Below, piece by piece: positions 1-9,109 of a DNA stretch of 64,000 bases. The translations under genes and the position numbers were made by a program. The stretch is from Streptomyces sp. LUP30. Its GTDB lineage: Bacteria > Actinomycetota > Actinomycetes > Streptomycetales > Streptomycetaceae. The DNA is taken from positions 379,182 through 443,181 of the forward strand of contig NZ_MJAJ01000001.1 of the NCBI RefSeq assembly GCF_001746365.1, read 5' to 3'. How positions within the stretch are numbered: the first letter of the stretch is position 1; every line of letters starts with the position of its first letter. The notes under the pieces are model-generated. The model was not told the origin of the DNA. It saw nothing but the letters and a program-made list of their open reading frames with translations, and did no database searches.

Positions 1-156
1 CCGCCTCCCATCAGCTGGCTGTGCCCGAATAGTGCGTACGGGGCTGGCCCGGACCCGGCGGCGTAGCTGGACCGGATCGAGGGGTATTGGACCCTTCGCC
101 GACCGAGTCCTCGCCTTCAATGAGTTCCGGCCGCTCGGGTCCCGGCCGTCGGTGGG

Positions 157-2781
157 CTACCCGGCGGTCGTGGTCCCGCTGACCGTGGCCGCGGGGCCGG
201 TGCCCGCCGCCGTGACCGCGGCGACCGTCACGGTGTAGGCCGTGCCGGGCTTCAGTCCGCCGATCACCCGGAACATGCCCTTGGCGGAGGGCTGGGTGAC
301 CAGGACGTCCCGGCCGGTCACCGCGATCGGGTCGCGTCCGTCGGAGACGGTCACCCGGTATCCGACGATCTTCGCGTCACCCGTAGCGGTCGGCGGTGTC
401 CAGGCGAGGGTGGCGGCCGTGGCCGCGGTGCGCAGTTTCGGGCTCGTCGGTGCGGCGGGCAGCGCGCTCGCGGCTGTCGGGCTCAGCGGTGCCGAGGCGA
501 ACGAGGGAGCACTGGCGCCCTGGTCGTTGCTCGCGGTCAAGGTCACCGTGAAGGGTCCGCCGCCCGTCGGCAGGCCGCCGATGCGCAGCAGGGCGGTCCG
601 CTTGAACTCGGCAGCGGGGACGGACTGTTGGGCGACCTGAAGGCCCGCGGGGTTGTACGCCCGTGCCGTGTAGTCGGTCACCGGCGAACCGCCGTCCGTG
701 AAGGTGGGATTGAAGGTCACGTACAGCGCGTCGGCGCCCGCCGTGCTGGTGCCGACCCGGGCCGGCGCCTCGGGCACGGAGACGCCTCCGACGCGCAGGG
801 TCAGCAGGTGCCGGTAAGCGGGTTCGAGTCCGGCGTTCGCGAGGACGTCCGGCGGCACGTCGGACAATCCGGCCGTGATCTTGTTGCCGCTGGTCACCAG
901 GCCCTTGTTGTCCCCGTCAGCGGTGCCTTCCTCCCACCAGTTGTCCTTGATCATGGTGGGGTCGTTGTTGCCGAGGCTGTCGCGGTAGTCGGTGTGCCGG
1001 GAGGCCACGTTGGCGTAGGAGGCGCGGTAGAGGACATTGCCCTCGACGGTCTCGTAGGTGCAGCCGTTGTCGGTGTAGACGCTCTTGCCCAGGCCCCACT
1101 GGTCATGGATGACGTTGCCGGTGACTTTCTCCCCGTCGGACAGGGAAGTGCCGGTCAGGCCCTGGGTGTAGACGCCACCGCCGTCGTCGAGCAGTTGCAT
1201 GTAGTCGAAGACCAGGTTGTCGCGTACGGCGTTGTCGTGGCTGGGGTTCGGGGTCGCGGGATCGCCGATCTTGTCGGGCCAGCCGCCCCAGCCCATGGAG
1301 ATCGCCGAGTACGCGACGTGGTCGATCTGATTGTGGGCGACGGTGGTGCGCTGGGTGTAGCCGTTGAGGATGCCCACACCGCCGTGGTACTCGCGGGGCA
1401 GCCCGTAGAGGTGATTGTTCGTCACTCGCACGCCCGACGCCGGGGTCTGTCCGTCCACTCCGCCGATCTCCAGCCCGTTGCCGGACACATCGGTGAAGAC
1501 GCTCCCCCCGACCGAGGAGTCCACGCTGCCCGCGCCCAGTTCCAGTCCGGAGGCGCCGAGATGGGCGAAGACGTCGTCGGTGAACTCCACGCGCTGGTCG
1601 TGGGTGAAGGAGACGTTGCCAGGCATCTTGGTCCAGGAGGCGAAGGGGCAGGTTCCGCCCTGGACGTACTGGCACAGACCCTGTGTGGCCCAGCCGCGGT
1701 CGCCGGTGATCGTGTAGCCGGCCTGGATCTCGGAGAAGCCCTCCGGCCGGGACGGCGTCAACCAGGTCGCGTAGCTGAACCTGATGCCGCGGAAGGTGAT
1801 GTCGTGGACGGGGGCGTTCGCGGTGCCGCGTCCGTCGAGGAGCTTCTCGGCCGCGGCTGCCTCGACGTCGGCGCGGCCGAGGTCCTCGCCCTTGCGCGGA
1901 AGGTAGTAGACCGTGTCGTCGCTCTTGTCGAGGTACCACTCGCCGGGCTGGTCGAGGAGTTCGTAGGCGTTCTCGACGTACGACGGCTTGCCGCCGTCGG
2001 TGAGGTGGCCGGGGCCGACCATGCTGACCGTGCGGCCGGGGATGTCGGGGAACTCGACCCGTTTGTTGGAGTTGTCCCAGCAGGGCTGCGCCATGGTGAT
2101 GGTGGCACCGTCGGCGGAGGCGATCGGGCAGCGCGGCTCGGTCCACTGGCCGAGCCCGTTGCGCTCGACGTTCCACAGGGCTTCGCCGCTGGTGTAGACG
2201 AACTCGGCGTCGGCGGGACGCTTCCAGTGGGCGAGGGCGTCGGAGGAGGCGGTGTAGCCGGTGGCGGTCTGGGTCAACGTGACCGGCACGGCCCCGCGGG
2301 CCCGCTGGGCGCGCACTCCGTCGACATACAACTGCCGTGTGTCGGTGAGTCCTCGGGGAGCGGGAGCGGCCCACAGTCCCTTGCGCCCCGGGGCCCGGTG
2401 CCATCCGGCCACCCGGAGCCCGCCGCTGATGACCGTGTCGCCGGCGCCCTGCCAGATCACCCGGTGCCCGTTCGTCCCCGAGTCGCGGGCGTCCAGCACG
2501 AGCGGGCCGGTGCGGCGGTAGGTGCTCGGCGCCAGATGGACCGTCAGGTCGGCGCGCAGGCCGGCGACGCGGGCCCGCACCAGGTTCCGGGCCCGGTCCA
2601 GAGTGCGGACGGGGTGCCGGGCGCTGCCGTCGGCGTGGTCGTTGCCTCCGGGTGCCACATAGACGTCTGCGGAGGCGGCAGGGCCCGGAGTGCCGAGCGC
2701 GTGAGCGGCGAGCCCCGGTGGGCCGAGGGCCAGGACGGCGGATACGAGGCTGACGAGGGCGGCTCTGCGGTGCGTGGGCAT
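157..2781 (-). CDS. Secreted right-handed parallel beta-helix protein with two C-terminal FN3 domains
   Basis: Predicted 874-residue secreted protein. The start is the ATG at 2781, which has a GGGAGG ribosome binding site just upstream and begins a signal peptide (MPTHRRAA, a hydrophobic stretch, then AHA); a longer reading frame to 2832 lacks these. Residues from about 40 carry the opening typical of polysaccharide-active beta-helix enzymes (DVYVAPGGNDHADG, then TLDRARNLVR), followed by repeated beta-helix turns rich in N-x-I/V patterns (residues about 320-640). Two fibronectin type III-like domains follow (about 680-770 and 780-874). The N-terminal pattern recalls GH141-like beta-helix hydrolases, but the family cannot be fixed by eye. 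It lies downstream of csxA on the same strand, separated by a strong terminator, so it is probably transcribed alone. Confidence 0.85.
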   Translation of the reverse strand: MPTHRRAALVSLVSAVLALGPPGLAAHALGTPGPAASADVYVAPGGNDHADGSARHPVRTLDRARNLVRARVAGLRADLTVHLAPSTYRRTGPLVLDARDSGTNGHRVIWQGAGDTVISGGLRVAGWHRAPGRKGLWAAPAPRGLTDTRQLYVDGVRAQRARGAVPVTLTQTATGYTASSDALAHWKRPADAEFVYTSGEALWNVERNGLGQWTEPRCPIASADGATITMAQPCWDNSNKRVEFPDIPGRTVSMVGPGHLTDGGKPSYVENAYELLDQPGEWYLDKSDDTVYYLPRKGEDLGRADVEAAAAEKLLDGRGTANAPVHDITFRGIRFSYATWLTPSRPEGFSEIQAGYTITGDRGWATQGLCQYVQGGTCPFASWTKMPGNVSFTHDQRVEFTDDVFAHLGASGLELGAGSVDSSVGGSVFTDVSGNGLEIGGVDGQTPASGVRVTNNHLYGLPREYHGGVGILNGYTQRTTVAHNQIDHVAYSAISMGWGGWPDKIGDPATPNPSHDNAVRDNLVFDYMQLLDDGGGVYTQGLTGTSLSDGEKVTGNVIHDQWGLGKSVYTDNGCTYETVEGNVLYRASYANVASRHTDYRDSLGNNDPTMIKDNWWEEGTADGDNKGLVTSGNKITAGLSDVPPDVLANAGLEPAYRHLLTLRVGGVSVPEAPARVGTSTAGADALYVTFNPTFTDGGSPVTDYTARAYNPAGLQVAQQSVPAAEFKRTALLRIGGLPTGGGPFTVTLTASNDQGASAPSFASAPLSPTAASALPAAPTSPKLRTAATAATLAWTPPTATGDAKIVGYRVTVSDGRDPIAVTGRDVLVTQPSAKGMFRVIGGLKPGTAYTVTVAAVTAAGTGPAATVSGTTTAG

Positions 2782-3077
2782 GGACCCTCCCGTGGGATCA
2801 CCGGAACTCAACCCCCGGAAAGGTAGGACCACTTGGAGCTCAGGTCAATGCAGTTGGTGAAATTACGGGCCCCGGGTGGACACATCTCGGCAATTCATCG
2901 GGTCACTTCAGTCGCAGCGAAAAGTGCCCCGGTGGTGAAGGTGGACCGGTCGGAAGAAACGATGCCGCCATGTCCGGCCAGAAAGCCCTCGGATTGCCGC
3001 GGGATCCAGGCAGCCGGCAGCCGGTGCTGGAGATGCCCCCGGCTCGGAGGACCGGGTCTTGAAGCAATGAGCTGAAC
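2782..3077. other. Intergenic region upstream of the beta-helix gene
   Basis: About 300 bases with no supportable gene. It must carry the promoter of the beta-helix gene. No copy of the palindromic ROK-type operator found before csxA could be seen here, so there is no sequence evidence for co-regulation of the two enzymes. Confidence 0.5.
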
Positions 3078-3114
3078 CCCACAGGGGTGGGCCGGGCCGG
3101 CCCACCCCTGTGGG
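3078..3114 (-). terminator. Rho-independent-type hairpin after csxA
   Basis: A perfect 16-bp inverted repeat (CCCACAGGGGTGGGCC at 3078-3093 and its complement at 3099-3114) with a 5-base loop begins 2 bases after the csxA stop codon. It lacks a clear U-tract, as is usual for Streptomyces terminators. Confidence 0.85.
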
Positions 3115-3115
3115 A

Positions 3116-5836
3116 TCAGTCGGCCGGTACCGTGCGCTCCGGCGTGTTCCATCCGGAGACCCGCACCCGCGGCGGGGACCCGTGCAGATCGGTCGTCCGG
3201 TACGTGGCCGTCAGGGTGAGCGACTCTCCGGGCCAGAGACTGACCTCGTTGTCGGACCACCGCACCGGCAGCACCGGCTTGCCCGCCCCGTCCACCAGGT
3301 GCACGTCCGTCAGCAGCGACGGCGTCCTGCCGCCGTCCGTGTTGCGCACGGTGACCGTCGTGGTCGACGTGTCACCCGACGAGGTCGTCGACGCCGTCGC
3401 CGACACCGGCGCCTGCGCCATGGCGCTCAGCCCCTTCAGGTCCGCGTAGCTCGTCGTGGGCGTGTAGTACCAGTCCGTGTTGTCCCAGTCGAGCGTGTCG
3501 GGCTTGGTGGACAGCCAGTAGACGTTGCGACTCACCTCCTTGCCCGTGGGGTCGCTCAGGACCAGGCGTGCGAGGTACGTCGTCGACAGACCGCTCACCG
3601 ACGAGGGCAGCGTGAGTGCGGTGGCGCGTGCGCCGTCGCCGCCCACCGTCACTCCGGTGACGGTCTTGTCGTACTTCTGAGTGCCGTCGGTATTGAAAAG
3701 CGTGGCGCGGGCGATGAGGCCGGACGCGGAGGGGTGCCGGTTGTTCACCACGACGACCGAACGGTTGTCGTACGAGTACTGGACGTGCAGCGGCTCGTTG
3801 GCCTTTTTCGCCCCGAAGTAGGCGCCGCCCTGGTCGAGGTACCGGTCCACCAGCTGCCAGTGAAGCGAGGTCCAGCCGCTGTTGAACATCCAGTAGACGA
3901 CCCCGGTGGAGGGCTTGGAGGAGTCGGTGGCGTTACGTCCGTACGCCTCGAACTGGGCCCGGACGTTCTCGTACTGGGCCAGCTGCGCCTTGTGCACGTA
4001 GTCGGTGAGGCTGCTCGGCGCTCCGTAGCGTCCGGTCAGCGCGTCATCGTAGAGCTTCAGGGAGCTGAAGGTCGACGACGGCGAACGGTGGTACTGCTTG
4101 GCGCTCGGGTTCTTCCAGAGGGTGTCGAGTTCTGCCGGGCTCATCATGCGGCGCAGTGTGTCGGGCGTGGGGACGTCGGGGCCGGCGCTGGTCTCGGAGT
4201 TGAATCCGGTGGCGCCGCCCTCGCGCTTGGCGTACCAGTAGTTCGGCGGGATCCAGTCGTAGGGGCCGGACATCTTCATGCCCGAACGTCCGCTGGTCGG
4301 CGAGGAGTTGTCGGAGGCCGCCGCGACCACCGGGGTGGGCCAGTCGGCGGCCTTCAGCGCGTCGAGGTAGTACTTCTCGATCGTCGCGTCGGGAGCGAAG
4401 TCGCTGCCGATGAGGAAGGAGATGACACTGGGGTGGTCGCGCAGCCGGGCGGCCTCGGCGGCCATCGACGCCCCCGCGACCGGGTAGTCCTCGGCGGTCC
4501 ACTCGTCGCCCGGCTCGCCGCCGTTGACGTTCCCCTCCCACTTGTCGCAGCACTCCCAGCCGGGCAGCGTGAGGATGCCGTACCGGTCCGCGAGGTCGAA
4601 GAACTCGTCCGGCTCGATGTGCCCTTCGAGGCGGATGGTGTTGAGGCCGAGGTCGAGCGCGTACTTCAGCCGGTCTTCGGCGTATGTCCTGTCCCAGCGA
4701 AGGAACTCGTCGGGCGACCAGCCGCCGCCCCTGATGAGCAGTCTGCGTCCGTTGACGCTGTACTGCCGGGCGCCGTCGGAGTTGAGGGGGGCCTTCACGT
4801 CGCGGATGCCGAAGTTCTCGTGCGCCGTGTCCGAGACCAGGCCGGCGACGGACGCGGTGAGGTCGAGGGTGTACAGGGGCTGTCCGCCCATGCCCGCGGG
4901 CCACCACACCTTCGGTGAAGTCACGTGCAGCCCGGGGACCTCGGCGGGAGCGAAGGTGACCGTCTTGGTCGCGTGGGCGGCCAGGGAGACGGACTTGCTG
5001 AACGAGATCGGGCCGATGCTGCCCGAGACGGTGGTGGTGACGGGCGAGTCCGAGTCGTTGCGGGCCCGGGCCTTGACCGTCAGGTCCGCGGTGGAGAGGG
5101 ACGGCACCTCGAGGTCGGTGACGATGTGCGCGTCGCGCAGGGCGACCGGGCCGCCGCGCCGCACCAGCACATCGCGGACGATCCCCATGTTCTCGTCGGG
5201 CGGCGGCTGCAGCCAGTCGATCCAGCCCATGGTGAGGTTCTTGCCGGGGTTGTTGGGCTGGATGCGGAAGGCCACCGTGTTGGCACCCGTGCGCACCAGT
5301 GAGGTGACGTCCAGCTCATGGCGGGTGTAAGCGCCCGTCACGTCGGCGGCCTTGGCGACCTGCCGGCCGTTGACGTAGACGTCGGCCGCCGAGATCACCC
5401 CGCTGAAGTCCAGATACGTACGCTCGGAGGTGTCGGCGACCGTGAAGTCCGAGCGGTACCACCAGGGAACCTGGAAGTCGGCCTTGGGGATCTGCTGCTG
5501 ATTGGTCGAGTAGAACGGATCGGCGTACTTCCCGTCCGCCAGCAGCGCCGCGAGCACCGTGGAGCGGGAGCCGGACGGATACCAGCCGCTCGCCGGATAG
5601 CCCGGGGAGGAGACGGCAGCCGCGGAGTCGGTGACCTTCGCGGTCGACTGGATGGCGTAGCCCGACAGGGCGGTGGCACTGCCTGTGCGGGAGGCGACGG
5701 CGGTGGTCTGCGCCCGGCGGCTGGGCGGTGACGCGTCGCGGGCCCCGGCCCACGCGCTCGTGGAGAGCGTACAGAGCAGGCCCAGGGCGACGGCTGCCGC
5801 GGCGAGGCGGCGTCGGGCGGCAGGGCGGTGGAACAC
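3116..5836 (-). CDS. csxA: Secreted exo-beta-D-glucosaminidase (GH2, CsxA type)
   Basis: 906-residue secreted glycoside hydrolase family 2 enzyme, expected to release glucosamine from the non-reducing end of chitosan oligomers. The GTG start at 5836 has AGGAGA upstream and a signal peptide ending near AWA (residue 30). A sugar-binding/jelly-roll part (about 60-230), an Ig-like domain (about 230-345) and the TIM barrel (from about 350) follow. The barrel has GGGWSPDEFLRWDR, NTIRLEGHIEPDEFFD and PGWECCDKWEG. The Ser-Asp acid/base pair that marks the exo-glucosaminidase subfamily is present as GSDFAP (S478-D479), and the nucleophile as FNSETSAG (E548); the spacing agrees with the studied enzyme of Amycolatopsis (D469/E541). 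A palindromic operator in the promoter and the divergently placed neighbour ROK gene suggest repression relieved by chito-oligomers. Residue assignments are from family knowledge. Confidence 0.92.
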   Translation of the reverse strand: MFHRPAARRRLAAAAVALGLLCTLSTSAWAGARDASPPSRRAQTTAVASRTGSATALSGYAIQSTAKVTDSAAAVSSPGYPASGWYPSGSRSTVLAALLADGKYADPFYSTNQQQIPKADFQVPWWYRSDFTVADTSERTYLDFSGVISAADVYVNGRQVAKAADVTGAYTRHELDVTSLVRTGANTVAFRIQPNNPGKNLTMGWIDWLQPPPDENMGIVRDVLVRRGGPVALRDAHIVTDLEVPSLSTADLTVKARARNDSDSPVTTTVSGSIGPISFSKSVSLAAHATKTVTFAPAEVPGLHVTSPKVWWPAGMGGQPLYTLDLTASVAGLVSDTAHENFGIRDVKAPLNSDGARQYSVNGRRLLIRGGGWSPDEFLRWDRTYAEDRLKYALDLGLNTIRLEGHIEPDEFFDLADRYGILTLPGWECCDKWEGNVNGGEPGDEWTAEDYPVAGASMAAEAARLRDHPSVISFLIGSDFAPDATIEKYYLDALKAADWPTPVVAAASDNSSPTSGRSGMKMSGPYDWIPPNYWYAKREGGATGFNSETSAGPDVPTPDTLRRMMSPAELDTLWKNPSAKQYHRSPSSTFSSLKLYDDALTGRYGAPSSLTDYVHKAQLAQYENVRAQFEAYGRNATDSSKPSTGVVYWMFNSGWTSLHWQLVDRYLDQGGAYFGAKKANEPLHVQYSYDNRSVVVVNNRHPSASGLIARATLFNTDGTQKYDKTVTGVTVGGDGARATALTLPSSVSGLSTTYLARLVLSDPTGKEVSRNVYWLSTKPDTLDWDNTDWYYTPTTSYADLKGLSAMAQAPVSATASTTSSGDTSTTTVTVRNTDGGRTPSLLTDVHLVDGAGKPVLPVRWSDNEVSLWPGESLTLTATYRTTDLHGSPPRVRVSGWNTPERTVPAD

Positions 5837-5883
5837 GTCTGTCTCCTAGGGAGGTGGGGGAGCATCCGCGCTACGGCACTGCA

Positions 5884-5904
5884 AGTTAGGAAACTTTACT
5901 AACT
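5884..5904. promoter_or_regulatory. 21-bp palindromic operator before csxA (ROK-type)
   Basis: Half sites AGTTAG and CTAACT flank a central AAACTTT; only one symmetric pair mismatches across 21 bases. It sits 48 bases upstream of the csxA start, where a repressor would block the promoter. It closely resembles the chitosanase-gene palindrome bound by the ROK repressor CsnR in Streptomyces (recalled from the literature). The ROK gene at 5966-7165 is the obvious candidate ligand. Confidence 0.8.
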
Positions 5905-5965
5905 CCGCCTCAAGCTAGGGGTCCGGGCGAGACGTGTCAACCACCGTTGCCGGTGCGCGAGGTGG

Positions 5966-7165
5966 TCAGGACTCCGATCGGCGCTCGAACACCACGTCCC
6001 GCGCGGTCCCCAGGGCCGTGGCCACCGCGCCCAGCAGCACCGCGTCCTCGCCGAGCCGACTGGGTACGATCTTCGGCCGCAGGGGGGTGAGCGCGCGCAG
6101 GTTCTCCCGCACGGGGCGCAGCAGCAGGTCCACACTGTGCCCCACGCCGCCGCCCAGGACCACGAGATCCGGGTCGAGCACGGCCGCGGCCGCCGCGACC
6201 GTGTGCGCGATCCGCTCGCTCTCCAGCTCGACCGCCTTGACCGCGGCGGAATTTCCCTGCCGGGCCGAGTCGAACACCGCCTTCGCGGTGAGCTGCCCGG
6301 TCATCCCGAACCTGCGCGCCGACTCCACCACCGCCACCCCCGAGACGGCGTCCTCCAGCGTCCGGAGCCGCTGCTGTCCTGGCCACGGCAGGAACCCGAT
6401 CTCCCCGGCACCGCCGTGCGCCCCGGTGAACACCCGTCCCTCACTCACCACGCCCATGCCGAGCCCCGTACCGATCATGATGTACGCGAAGAGCCTGCTG
6501 CCCGCGCCGACGCCGTACGTGTACTCGCCGAAGGCCGCCAGATTGGCGTCGTTGTGGACCTCCAGCGGTACGCCCAGCTCCTCACGCATCCGGTCGACCA
6601 GCCCGGCCCGCCCCCAGCCCGGCAGATGCATCGCGAAGCGCACCCGCCGCCGCTCCGGGTCGTACACGCCCGGCGTGCCCACCACGGCGTGGGCCACCTC
6701 GCCCTGGGCGACACCGGAGTTCGCCACCACCTGCCGGGCTGTGGCGACCACGAGATCGGCCAGGGCGCCGGAGGAACGGGCCCGGTTGCGCACGTCCGCA
6801 CGGGCCACCAGCTCGCCGTCGAGGTTGGCGACCGCCACCCGCAGCCAGCTGCGCCCGATATCGATGCCGAGTGCGTACCCGGCGGACGGATCCGGGGCGT
6901 AGAGGACGGCGACCCGGCCGCGTTCCGGCGCGTGCGTGCCGACCTCGTGCACCAGGCCTGCCTCCGCCAGGGCCGCCAGCGCGCTGGAGACGGTCGGCTT
7001 CGACAGGCCCGTCTCCCGGGCGAGTTGCGCGCGTGAAGCGGCGCCGGCGGAACGCAGCCGGTCCAGGAGCAGGCGCTCGTTGGTGCTGCGCAACCGCTGA
7101 CGGTTCCACGGCTGGTCCGGCTGCTCGGCGACGTCACTGGCGGGCATCGCACCATTCTCACGCAT
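5966..7165 (-). CDS. ROK-family transcriptional repressor (CsnR-like)
   Basis: 399-residue regulator. An N-terminal winged helix (about residues 30-90, with SRAQLARETGLSKPTV) precedes a sugar-kinase-like ROK domain with ALGIDIG, HNDANLAAFGEY, GTGLGMGVV and GAHGGAGEIG. The Cys-rich zinc motif common in ROK sugar kinases is absent, the same stretch reading FLPWPGQQRLRTLED. Start chosen at the ATG at 7165, with GAGGG about 8 bases upstream; the frame is open to 7336 but without a better start. It is transcribed toward csxA on the same strand with 130 bases between. A degenerate copy of the csxA palindrome lies just upstream (7187-7206), consistent with autoregulation. The likely role is repression of csxA and perhaps the adjacent permease in the absence of chitosan-derived sugars; this is inferred from position and operator similarity. 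Confidence 0.88.
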   Translation of the reverse strand: MRENGAMPASDVAEQPDQPWNRQRLRSTNERLLLDRLRSAGAASRAQLARETGLSKPTVSSALAALAEAGLVHEVGTHAPERGRVAVLYAPDPSAGYALGIDIGRSWLRVAVANLDGELVARADVRNRARSSGALADLVVATARQVVANSGVAQGEVAHAVVGTPGVYDPERRRVRFAMHLPGWGRAGLVDRMREELGVPLEVHNDANLAAFGEYTYGVGAGSRLFAYIMIGTGLGMGVVSEGRVFTGAHGGAGEIGFLPWPGQQRLRTLEDAVSGVAVVESARRFGMTGQLTAKAVFDSARQGNSAAVKAVELESERIAHTVAAAAAVLDPDLVVLGGGVGHSVDLLLRPVRENLRALTPLRPKIVPSRLGEDAVLLGAVATALGTARDVVFERRSES

Positions 7166-7186
7166 GCGGGGCACCCTCTTGACGCA

Positions 7187-7206
7187 TCTAGTAAGCCTCC
7201 TTAACT
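7187..7206. promoter_or_regulatory. Degenerate operator-like site between ROK gene and permease
   Basis: Read on the minus strand this site starts AGTTAAGGAG and ends CTTACTAGA, keeping AGTTA, GGA and CTTACTA of the csxA operator but with poor internal symmetry. It lies 22 bases upstream of the ROK start codon and in the divergent interval that also serves the permease gene. Confidence 0.4.
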
Positions 7207-7372
7207 TTATCGCCCAAGCGAGAGTCAGTACCTGAGAACAGGCTCTCAGCCTCGCCGGGCAGCCAAGGGGAGCCCAGCGTCGGCCCGATACCCGCCGCCC
7301 TTGATCCGTCGGCCGCCGAGTAGCGCCGGTCGGCACGTCGAACCTCTCCCCGCGTCCGCTTCAGGAGGACCC

Positions 7373-8827
7373 ATGTCCGGTAGCCCGCCCCCCGAGGGTG
7401 GCTTCGTCCGCCGTGTCGGCCTGTTCCAGGCGACCGCCATCAACATGAGCCAGATGTGCGGCATCGGGCCGTTCGTGACGATCCCGCTGATGGTCGCCGC
7501 GTTCGGCGGCCCGCAGGCGGTGATCGGCTTTCTCGCCGGCGCGCTGCTGGCCCTCGCCGACGGCCTGGTCTGGGCCGAACTGGGCGCGGCGATGCCCGGT
7601 TCCGGCGGCAGCTACGTATATCTGCGCCAGGCATTCCAGTACCGCACGGGTCGGCTGATGCCGTTCCTGTTCGTCTGGACGGCGATGCTCTTCATCCCGC
7701 TGATCATGTCCACCGGCGTGGTCGGCTTCGTGCAGTACCTCGGCTATCTGGCACCGGACATGGGCAGGACGACCGGCGACCTGGTCGGCCTCGGCATGAT
7801 CCTCGTGGTGATCATCCTGCTGTGGCGGGGCATCGAGCACATCGCCCGGATCACGGCCGTGATGTGGGCCGTCATGATCACCTCGGTCCTCCTGGTGATC
7901 GTGGCCGCGGCCACCGACTTCAGCGCGGACCTGGCCTTCACCTACCCGGCGCACGCCTTCGACCTCACCAGCAACCACTTCTGGCTGGGCTTCGCCGCGG
8001 GCCTGACGATCGGCATCTACGACTACCTCGGGTACAACACCACCGCCTACATGGGCGCCGAGATCAAGGACCCAGGCCGTACGCTGCCCCGCTCCATCAT
8101 CTTCTCCATCGTCGGCATCATGGCGATCTACCTGCTGCTGCAGATCGGCACACTCGGCGTCATCGACTGGCATCGGATGACGGACCCGAACGACATCGCC
8201 TCCACCTCCGTCGCCTCGGCGGTCCTGGAGAAGACCTGGGGCAAGGGGGCGGCCGACACGGTCACGGTCCTCATCCTGATCACCGCCTTCGCCTCCGTCT
8301 TCACCGGTCTGCTGGGCGGCTCCCGGGTCCCGTACGACGCGGCCCGCGAACGGGTCTTCTTCCGTCCGTACGCCAAGCTGCACCCGAGGCACCGCTTCCC
8401 CATGCTGGGCCTGGCCACCATGGGGATGGTGACGGCGATCGGTTTCCTCATCGGCCGCCACACCGACCTGGCGACGCTGATCCAGCTCCTCACCACGGTG
8501 ATGGTCCTCGTCCAGGCGCTCGCCCAGATCGCCGCGGTGACGGTCCTGCGCAGGCGGCAGCCGAACCTGCGCCGCCCGTACAAGATGTGGCTGTACCCCC
8601 TGCCCAGCCTGGTCGCCCTGGTCGGCTGGCTGGTGATCTACGGCTATGCCGACAAGAACTCGCCCGGCCGCCATCCCATCGAATGGTCGCTGGCCTGGCT
8701 GGCCCTCGGCATCGTGGCGTACCTGCTGTGGGCGCGCTTCGAAAAGGTCTGGCCGTTCGGACCGAAGGAGATCACGGAGGAATACCTCACCGCGCCGGTC
8801 CAGGACGCGGAGCCCGCGCAGGCGTGA
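7373..8827 (+). CDS. APC-superfamily amino acid/amine permease
   Basis: 484-residue polytopic membrane transporter. The ATG at 7373 has a near-ideal AGGAGGA site 4-10 bases upstream. The sequence shows about 12 hydrophobic helices, the APC helix-1 pattern near the N terminus (ATAINMSQMCGIGPFVTIPL), and a Glu in helix 3 within GLVWAELGAAMPGSGGSYVY, as in amino acid/polyamine antiporters. It is divergent from the ROK regulator and shares its intergenic region. A strong terminator follows, so it is monocistronic. Substrate is unknown; a link to glucosamine or chitosan use is only suggested by its neighbours. Confidence 0.9.
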   Translation: MSGSPPPEGGFVRRVGLFQATAINMSQMCGIGPFVTIPLMVAAFGGPQAVIGFLAGALLALADGLVWAELGAAMPGSGGSYVYLRQAFQYRTGRLMPFLFVWTAMLFIPLIMSTGVVGFVQYLGYLAPDMGRTTGDLVGLGMILVVIILLWRGIEHIARITAVMWAVMITSVLLVIVAAATDFSADLAFTYPAHAFDLTSNHFWLGFAAGLTIGIYDYLGYNTTAYMGAEIKDPGRTLPRSIIFSIVGIMAIYLLLQIGTLGVIDWHRMTDPNDIASTSVASAVLEKTWGKGAADTVTVLILITAFASVFTGLLGGSRVPYDAARERVFFRPYAKLHPRHRFPMLGLATMGMVTAIGFLIGRHTDLATLIQLLTTVMVLVQALAQIAAVTVLRRRQPNLRRPYKMWLYPLPSLVALVGWLVIYGYADKNSPGRHPIEWSLAWLALGIVAYLLWARFEKVWPFGPKEITEEYLTAPVQDAEPAQA

Positions 8828-8854
8828 GACAGGGCGGGCGTACGGGCGCCCGCC

Positions 8855-8893
8855 GGGGTGGCCGGCCCGCACGGGTTCCGGGCCGGCCACCCC
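8855..8893 (+). terminator. Terminator hairpin after the permease
   Basis: A perfect 15-bp stem (GGGGTGGCCGGCCCG at 8855-8869 with its complement at 8879-8893) and a 9-base loop, 28 bases after the permease stop codon. Confidence 0.85.
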
Positions 8894-8953
8894 GTACGCA
8901 CGCCCTATGACCGCGATAAGCACAGGCCCGGCTGCTTGGCACAGCACACCGCC

Positions 8954-9109
8954 CTGCGGATCACTGTCGCCGGAACGCCCTCGTGGTCGGCAGCAGACCT
9001 CGAGGCCCTCCTCGGACACGTACTCGTCTTCCACGGAGTGGGCGCGATCGGCAAGACCACCTTGTCGAGGACACTGGAGGGGGCTCTCACCGACACCGGT
9101 CGGCCCCGT
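8954..9109 (+). pseudogene. P-loop NTPase fragment
   Basis: One reading frame gives about 52 residues that look like the beginning of an NTPase: RITVAGTPSWSAADLEALL, then VLVFHGVGAIGKTTLSRTL with a canonical Walker A (GVGAIGKTT). No in-frame start with a ribosome binding site is visible, and after 9109 the frame loses all resemblance to a protein. It appears to be the leftover of an NB-ARC/STAND- or TPR-type regulator or defence ATPase. It abuts the nuclease remnant at 9109, so the join of two truncated genes lies here. Confidence 0.5.

Noticed and set aside
628..2826. Very long plus-strand open frame opposite the beta-helix gene
   Set aside because: GC-rich antisense shadow; no domain, poor composition and no ribosome binding site.
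3110..4918. 600-codon plus-strand frame opposite csxA
   Set aside because: Antisense shadow of a clearly recognised GH2 enzyme.
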